DNA of 64,000 nt from Streptomyces sp. Edi2 (lineage in GTDB: Bacteria > Actinomycetota > Actinomycetes > Streptomycetales > Streptomycetaceae). Positions within the stretch are counted from its first letter, which is position 1, and the number at the start of each line of letters is the position of its first letter. Positions 59,942-64,000 of this stretch are shown here, in pieces. The DNA is taken from contig NZ_JBEJGX010000003.1 in the NCBI RefSeq assembly GCF_040253635.1, positions 3,534,001 through 3,598,000 on the forward strand, written 5' to 3'. A model generated the notes under the pieces. That model saw nothing but the letters and a program-made list of their open reading frames with translations, was not told where the DNA came from and searched no databases. Position numbers and translations under genes: made by a program.

Positions 59942-62053
59942 ATGGGCATCCATTTCGGCGGCGACTACAACCCCGAGCAGTGGCCCGAGGAGGTGTGGGC
60001 CGAAGATCTGAAGCTGATGAAGGCGGCCCACGTCACCATGGTCACCGCCGGGATCTTCTCCTGGGCCAAGGTCGAACCCCGGCCCGGGGCCTGGGACTTC
60101 GGCTGGTTCGATCGTGTCATGGACGGTCTGGCGGGCGCCGGGATCGACGTCTGCCTGGCCACCATGACCGCCTCGCCCCCGCCGTGGCTCTCCCGTGCAC
60201 ACCCCGAGATCCTGCCCGAGGACGCCGACGGGCGGCGCCGCTGGCCCGGCGGGCGGCAGCACTACTGTCCCTCCAGCCCCGTCTACCGCGCACACGCCGT
60301 ACGCCTCGTCGAACAGCTCGCCGCCCGCTACGCCGGACACCCGGCGCTGGCCCTCTGGCACGTCGGCAACGAATACGGGTGCCACACCCGCCAGTGCTAC
60401 TGCGACGTGTCGGCCGACGACTTCCGGCGCTGGCTGCGCGCACGCTACGGGGACATCGACGCGCTCAACGCCGCCTGGTCGACGGCCTTCTGGTCGCAGG
60501 CCTACGGCGACTTCGACGAGGTGCTGCCGCCCCGCACCGCGCCCACCTTCCCCAACCCCGCCCAGCAGCTGGACTATCTGCGCTTCGGCGACGCGGCCCT
60601 GCGCGCCTGCTATCTGGCCGAAAAGGAGGTGCTGGAGCGCCTGACCCCCCGGATTCCGGTCACCACCAATCTGATGCCGCAGCACAAGCCCGTCGACGCC
60701 TTCGCCTGGTCCGCCCATATGGACGCGATGGCGCTGGACTTCTACCAGGACCCGTACGCGCCCGACGACCACATCCGGGCCGGCTATGTCTTCGACCTGA
60801 TGCGCTCGGCGCGCTCCGGGCAGCCCTGGATGCTGCTGGAACAGGCGCCGGGCGCGGTCAACTGGCGGCCCCGCAACGGCCCCAAGCCGCCCGGCGCGAT
60901 GCGGCTGTGGAGCTGGCAGGCCGTCGCACAGGGCGCGGACGCGGTGCTGTTCTTCCAGTGGCGGCAGTCGCTGGGCGGCGCGGAGAAGTTCCACTCGGCG
61001 ATGCTGCCGCACGGCGGGACCGACACCCGTGTCTTCCGCGAAGTGGCGGATCTGGGGCGGGAGCTGGCGTCGCTGCCGGGCATCGAGGGGACCCGGTCAC
61101 GGGCCTCGGTGGCGCTGCTGGCGGACTGGCACAGCTGGTGGGCTTTGGAGCTGGACTCGAAGCCGTCTACTGCGCTGGACCACTCGCGGATCGCGCTGGA
61201 TCATTACCGGCCGCTGTTCGAGGCGGGCGTGGCCTGCGATGTGGTCGCGCCGCAGCGTGACCTGTCCGGCTACCGGCTGGTCGTGGCGCCCAATCTGTAT
61301 CTGCTCACCGCGGACGACGCCGAGCGGCTGACCGCCTATGTGCGCGACGGTGGGCAGCTGGTGGTGTCGTTCTTCTCGGGGATCGTCGACGCGCACGACC
61401 GGGTGCACCCGGGCGGGTATCCGGGGCCGCTGCGGGAGCTGCTGGGGCTGCGGGTGGAGGAGTTCTGGCCGCTGGACGAGGGCCGGTCGGTGGGCGTCGG
61501 CGAGGGCGGCGCCGTCCTGCCCGGGCGCGGTGGAGAGCTGCGGGGAACGTATACGGGGCGGGCGGATCTGTGGTCGGAGGCCATCGACCTCGAAGGGGCC
61601 GAGGTGCTTGCCCGCTTCACGGACGGGGACCTCGCCGGGCGGCCCGCGGTGACCCGGCACGCCTACGGGCGGGGCACGGTCTGGTACGTGGGCACCCGGC
61701 TCGAACCGGCGCTGATGCGGGCCCTGCTGGACGACGTACGGGCGGCGGCCGGGGTCACGCCCGTACTGCCGGGGCTGCCGGCGGGCGTCCAGGCCACCGT
61801 CCGCGAGGGCGCCGGCGGGCGGTATCTCTTCCTGCTCAACCACGGGGCCGAGGCCGTGGAGGCCGTGCTGCCGGGGCCGATGCGGGAGGCGCTGGCGGCG
61901 GTGGACGGGGCGGGCGAGGGTACGGGCGGGGGCACGGGCGGGACGGGCGCGGGCGAGGGCGCGGGCGGGGGCAGGGCGGCCGGTCCCCGGGCCGTCGACC
62001 GGGTCATGCTGGGGCCCCGGGGCGTGGCCGTACTGACCGAGCCCGGCGCGTAA
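59942..62053 (+). CDS. Beta-galactosidase, GH42 family
   Basis: 703 aa. The N-terminal TIM barrel starts GGDYNPEQWPEEVWAEDLKLMKAAHV. The acid/base Glu is in WHVGNEYGCH (about residue 143) and the nucleophile Glu in MLLEQAPGAVNW (about 300). A Cys-containing GCHTRQCYCDVS loop is part of the zinc site seen in some members. The trimerisation domain (LVVAPNLYLLTADDAERL) and a C-terminal beta domain follow. Residues about 655-680 are a Gly/Thr-rich insert. It hydrolyses beta-galactosides; no signal peptide, so cytosolic. galK lies 1.1 kb downstream on the other strand, suggesting galactose use. Confidence 0.93.
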   Translation: MGIHFGGDYNPEQWPEEVWAEDLKLMKAAHVTMVTAGIFSWAKVEPRPGAWDFGWFDRVMDGLAGAGIDVCLATMTASPPPWLSRAHPEILPEDADGRRRWPGGRQHYCPSSPVYRAHAVRLVEQLAARYAGHPALALWHVGNEYGCHTRQCYCDVSADDFRRWLRARYGDIDALNAAWSTAFWSQAYGDFDEVLPPRTAPTFPNPAQQLDYLRFGDAALRACYLAEKEVLERLTPRIPVTTNLMPQHKPVDAFAWSAHMDAMALDFYQDPYAPDDHIRAGYVFDLMRSARSGQPWMLLEQAPGAVNWRPRNGPKPPGAMRLWSWQAVAQGADAVLFFQWRQSLGGAEKFHSAMLPHGGTDTRVFREVADLGRELASLPGIEGTRSRASVALLADWHSWWALELDSKPSTALDHSRIALDHYRPLFEAGVACDVVAPQRDLSGYRLVVAPNLYLLTADDAERLTAYVRDGGQLVVSFFSGIVDAHDRVHPGGYPGPLRELLGLRVEEFWPLDEGRSVGVGEGGAVLPGRGGELRGTYTGRADLWSEAIDLEGAEVLARFTDGDLAGRPAVTRHAYGRGTVWYVGTRLEPALMRALLDDVRAAAGVTPVLPGLPAGVQATVREGAGGRYLFLLNHGAEAVEAVLPGPMREALAAVDGAGEGTGGGTGGTGAGEGAGGGRAAGPRAVDRVMLGPRGVAVLTEPGA

Positions 62054-62147
62054 GGCAGCGCTTCTGTGCGCGAGCGGCGCTCCGGCAACGCTCGCGCGCC
62101 CTCGCGAGGCCTCCCGCCGGTCCTCAGCCCCTCCGGCCCTCAGCCCC

Positions 62148-62918
62148 TCACGGCACCGGCACCGAGGCCGCCGCGGCCGCCGCCTCCAGTTCGACCGGGC
62201 CGACCCCGGCCCGGCGGGCCAGCGCGACGGCCGCGAGGGTGGAGTGCACCCCGAGCTTGCCGAGCACGTTCTGCATATGGGTGCGGACCGTGTGCGGCGA
62301 GAGGAACAGCCGCTCGGCGACCGCCTTGCGGCCCAGGCCGGCCACCATGCAGCGCAGCACCTCGCGCTCGCGCGGGGTCAGCGACTCCACCAGCCGTTCG
62401 CTCTCGGAGCGGTGCTTGCGGGCCGCCGTCAGCTCCCGCAGCACACCGGTCAGCAGCGCGGGCGGCAGATGCGTCTCGTCGCGGAGCACGCCGCGGATGA
62501 CGGCGAGCAGCCGGGAGAGCGAGCAGTCCTTGGCGACCCAGCCGGAGGCGCCGGCCTGCAGCGCGGCGGCCGCGCGGCGCGGGTCGTCGCGGTCGGCGAG
62601 GACGACGGTGCGCAGATACGGATGGCTGGTGCGCAGGCCGGAGACCAGCGCGATGCCGTCCCGCGGCACGGCGCGCGGCACCGCGTCGCGCGGCGCTCCC
62701 TGCGCGGGCACCGCGAGCAGCGGCGCGGCGAGGTCCGCGTCGGCGAGCAGCACGTCGAACCGGCGGCCGTCGGTGACCGCCCGGTCCAGATTGCGCAGCG
62801 CCGCGGGGGCGCTGCCCGCGGCCGCTACGTCCACGTCCTGTTCCGCGGCGAGCGCGGCCGCCAGGGATTCGGCGAAGATGCGGTGGTCGTCGACCACCAG
62901 AACCCGGATGCGTTGCAC
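62148..62918 (-). CDS. LuxR/NarL-type response regulator
   Basis: 256 aa. The receiver begins RIRVLVVDDHRIFAESLAAAL. The candidate phospho-acceptor Asp lies in VLLADADL near residue 61, in a less conserved setting than usual. An insert (about 68-92, APLLAVPAQGAPRDAVPRAVPRDG) sits after it. The C-terminal HTH (LTPREREVLRCMVAGLGRKAVAERLFLSPHTVRTHMQNVLGKLGV) is canonical. The GTG at 62916-62918 has GGGGG 5 nt upstream. No histidine kinase is adjacent. Phosphorylation may be atypical or absent. Confidence 0.85.
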   Translation of the reverse strand: MQRIRVLVVDDHRIFAESLAAALAAEQDVDVAAAGSAPAALRNLDRAVTDGRRFDVLLADADLAAPLLAVPAQGAPRDAVPRAVPRDGIALVSGLRTSHPYLRTVVLADRDDPRRAAAALQAGASGWVAKDCSLSRLLAVIRGVLRDETHLPPALLTGVLRELTAARKHRSESERLVESLTPREREVLRCMVAGLGRKAVAERLFLSPHTVRTHMQNVLGKLGVHSTLAAVALARRAGVGPVELEAAAAAASVPVP

Positions 62919-63058
62919 AGAGACCCCCTGTCTCGGTGAACGGACCATAGCGGGCACGACGCCCGGATTGAAGATCGCCTCAGCCGCACGGCCGCCGCCG
63001 TGCCGACATGACTACCCCACCCCGGGCGCCGTACCCGAACGGTCTCGCCCCCTGATCG

Positions 63059-63078
63059 GCACCGGCCCCCACCGGTGC
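63059..63078 (-). terminator. Hairpin after galK
   Basis: GCACCGG (63059-63065) pairs with CCGGTGC (63072-63078) around CCCCCA, 110 bp past the galK stop. No U-run. Confidence 0.35.
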
Positions 63079-63188
63079 AGGGTCCCAGCGTACGGACGGG
63101 TTGCGGCAAGGGAAGGTGATTGGCGAAACTGCCCCTCCACCCGGGCCGTTCGGCGCCCGCCCGGTGGCCGCGCGCCGCCCCGCACGCC

Positions 63189-64000
63189 CTACTCGACGCG
63201 GTGTGCTCCCGCGCTCGGGACGGCCCCGAAGATCCGCGGGGCGGCATGGCCTGCCGCCGCGAAGGCCTGGGTGACCGCGGCGCCGACGGCGGGGGCACCG
63301 GCCTCCTCGACGAGCACGATCGCCGAGCCGCCGAAGCCGCCGCCGGTCATCCGGGCCCCGAGGGCGCCCGCCGCGTTGGCGGTGTCGACGGCGAGGTCGA
63401 GTTCCCGGCAGGAGATCTTGAAGTCGTCGCGCAGCGAGGCGTGCCCGGCCGTCAGCAGCGGGCCGATGGCGCGGGTGCGGCCCGAGTCGAGCAGCGCGAC
63501 GACCTCTTCGACCCGGTGGTTCTCGGTGACGATGTGCCGGACCAGGGGCCGGGTGACGGGGTCGTCGGCCAGCCTGGCCAGCGCCCCGGGCAGATGCGCG
63601 TACGGCACATCGCGCAGGGCTCGCACGCCGAGCGCCCGCGCGCCACGCTCACAACCGGCGCGCCGCTCCGCGTATGCGCCGTCCCCCAGTTCGTGCTTCA
63701 CCCGGGTGTCCACGACGAGGAGCCGCAGCCCCTCCCCCGCCAGGTCGAAAGGGATCTGACGGCGGGTGAGATCGCGGCTGTCGAGGAAGAGGGCATGGCC
63801 GTCGGTGCAGCAGGCCGCGGCGGTCTGGTCCATGATCCCGCAGGGCACGCCGACAAAGGCGTTCTCGGCCCGTTGGGCGAGCTGGGCCAGTCGCTGCGGC
63901 TCCTGGCCGAGCGCGTAGAGATCGTTCAGCGCCAGCGCGGTGACGACCTCCAGGGCGGCGGAGGAGGAGAGTCCGGCGCCGGTGGGCACCGTGCTGTCGT
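63189..64000 (-). CDS. galK: Galactokinase, C-terminal 270 residues (start outside window)
   Basis: The frame runs off the right edge, so the N-terminal quarter with the GRVNLIGEH motif is missing. The GHMP ATP-binding motif VPTGAGLSSSAALEV lies at the edge. NAFVGVPCGIMDQ (containing the catalytic Asp), DTRVKHELGDGAYAERRAGCE and the C-terminal motif ARMTGGGFGGSAIVL identify galactokinase rather than another GHMP kinase. It phosphorylates galactose at C1 in the Leloir pathway. Other gal genes would be expected beyond the window. Confidence 0.93.
   Translation of the reverse strand, partial: DSTVPTGAGLSSSAALEVVTALALNDLYALGQEPQRLAQLAQRAENAFVGVPCGIMDQTAAACCTDGHALFLDSRDLTRRQIPFDLAGEGLRLLVVDTRVKHELGDGAYAERRAGCERGARALGVRALRDVPYAHLPGALARLADDPVTRPLVRHIVTENHRVEEVVALLDSGRTRAIGPLLTAGHASLRDDFKISCRELDLAVDTANAAGALGARMTGGGFGGSAIVLVEEAGAPAVGAAVTQAFAAAGHAAPRIFGAVPSAGAHRVE

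Overview
The window is a piece of the conserved core of a Streptomyces chromosome. Support for this comes from very high G+C with strong third-position bias, GTG starts, and a bldA tRNA-Leu(UAA) gene. The gene order also resembles, from memory, the S. coelicolor segment running from bldA through eno, rpfA, mfd, glmU, prs, pth and ppc towards galK. Accessory islands and repeats interrupt this backbone.

Layout. (1) 1-3049: end of a probable glycosyltransferase, a solo beta-ketoacyl-ACP synthase, a repeat-rich gap, and bldA on the minus strand with a downstream terminator. (2) 3050-16200: a MacB/FtsX-type exporter pair, cyclopropane fatty acid synthase, type II NADH dehydrogenase (a Rex-like palindrome lies upstream), ppx, a DUF501 gene, divIC, eno, and two Rpf cell-wall hydrolases. 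The first Rpf gene has an obvious c-di-AMP (ydaO-type) riboswitch. (3) 16200-26000: P450, divergent LysR/MFS, mazG, a SurA-like lipoprotein, divergent MerR/amidohydrolase, a DUF2079 membrane protein and a chloramphenicol phosphotransferase homologue. (4) 25941-26482 and 39146-39610: two copies of a non-coding palindromic element, each in a convergent gap. (5) 26522-33513: mfd, secreted phospholipase A2, a DivIVA-like coiled-coil protein and an LCP-family protein. (6) 33615-39129: a four-gene toxin/immunity-type island with two deaminase-like domains, one WHH nuclease-like domain and three SUKH-type domains. (7) 39611-51863: orphan histidine kinase, a TTA-containing HTH/LAGLIDADG-like gene beside tRNA-Gln, then glmU-prs-rplY-pth, ppc, and a desaturase with its likely TetR repressor. 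(8) 52147-56750: a frameshifted orphan gene and a WXG100/ESX-type cluster. (9) 56725-64000: VOC protein, divergent methyltransferase/MarR, SDR, GH42 beta-galactosidase, LuxR-type regulator and the start-less end of galK.

The most interesting items are these. The first is the repeat element in the two convergent gaps. Copy 1 has 19-bp imperfect terminal inverted repeats and a 24-bp perfect terminator-like hairpin. Across the two copies there are three stem-loops that all keep the same 13-nt loop and the same 3x3 internal loop, while their stems differ in sequence with pairing preserved. The second is the SUKH island, in which toxin-like and immunity-like domains are fused in single proteins. 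The bldA tRNA shares the window with exactly one annotated gene in which I found an in-frame TTA codon.

All assignments were made by reading sequence motifs. No database search was possible, so family names are recognitions from memory and carry the stated confidence.
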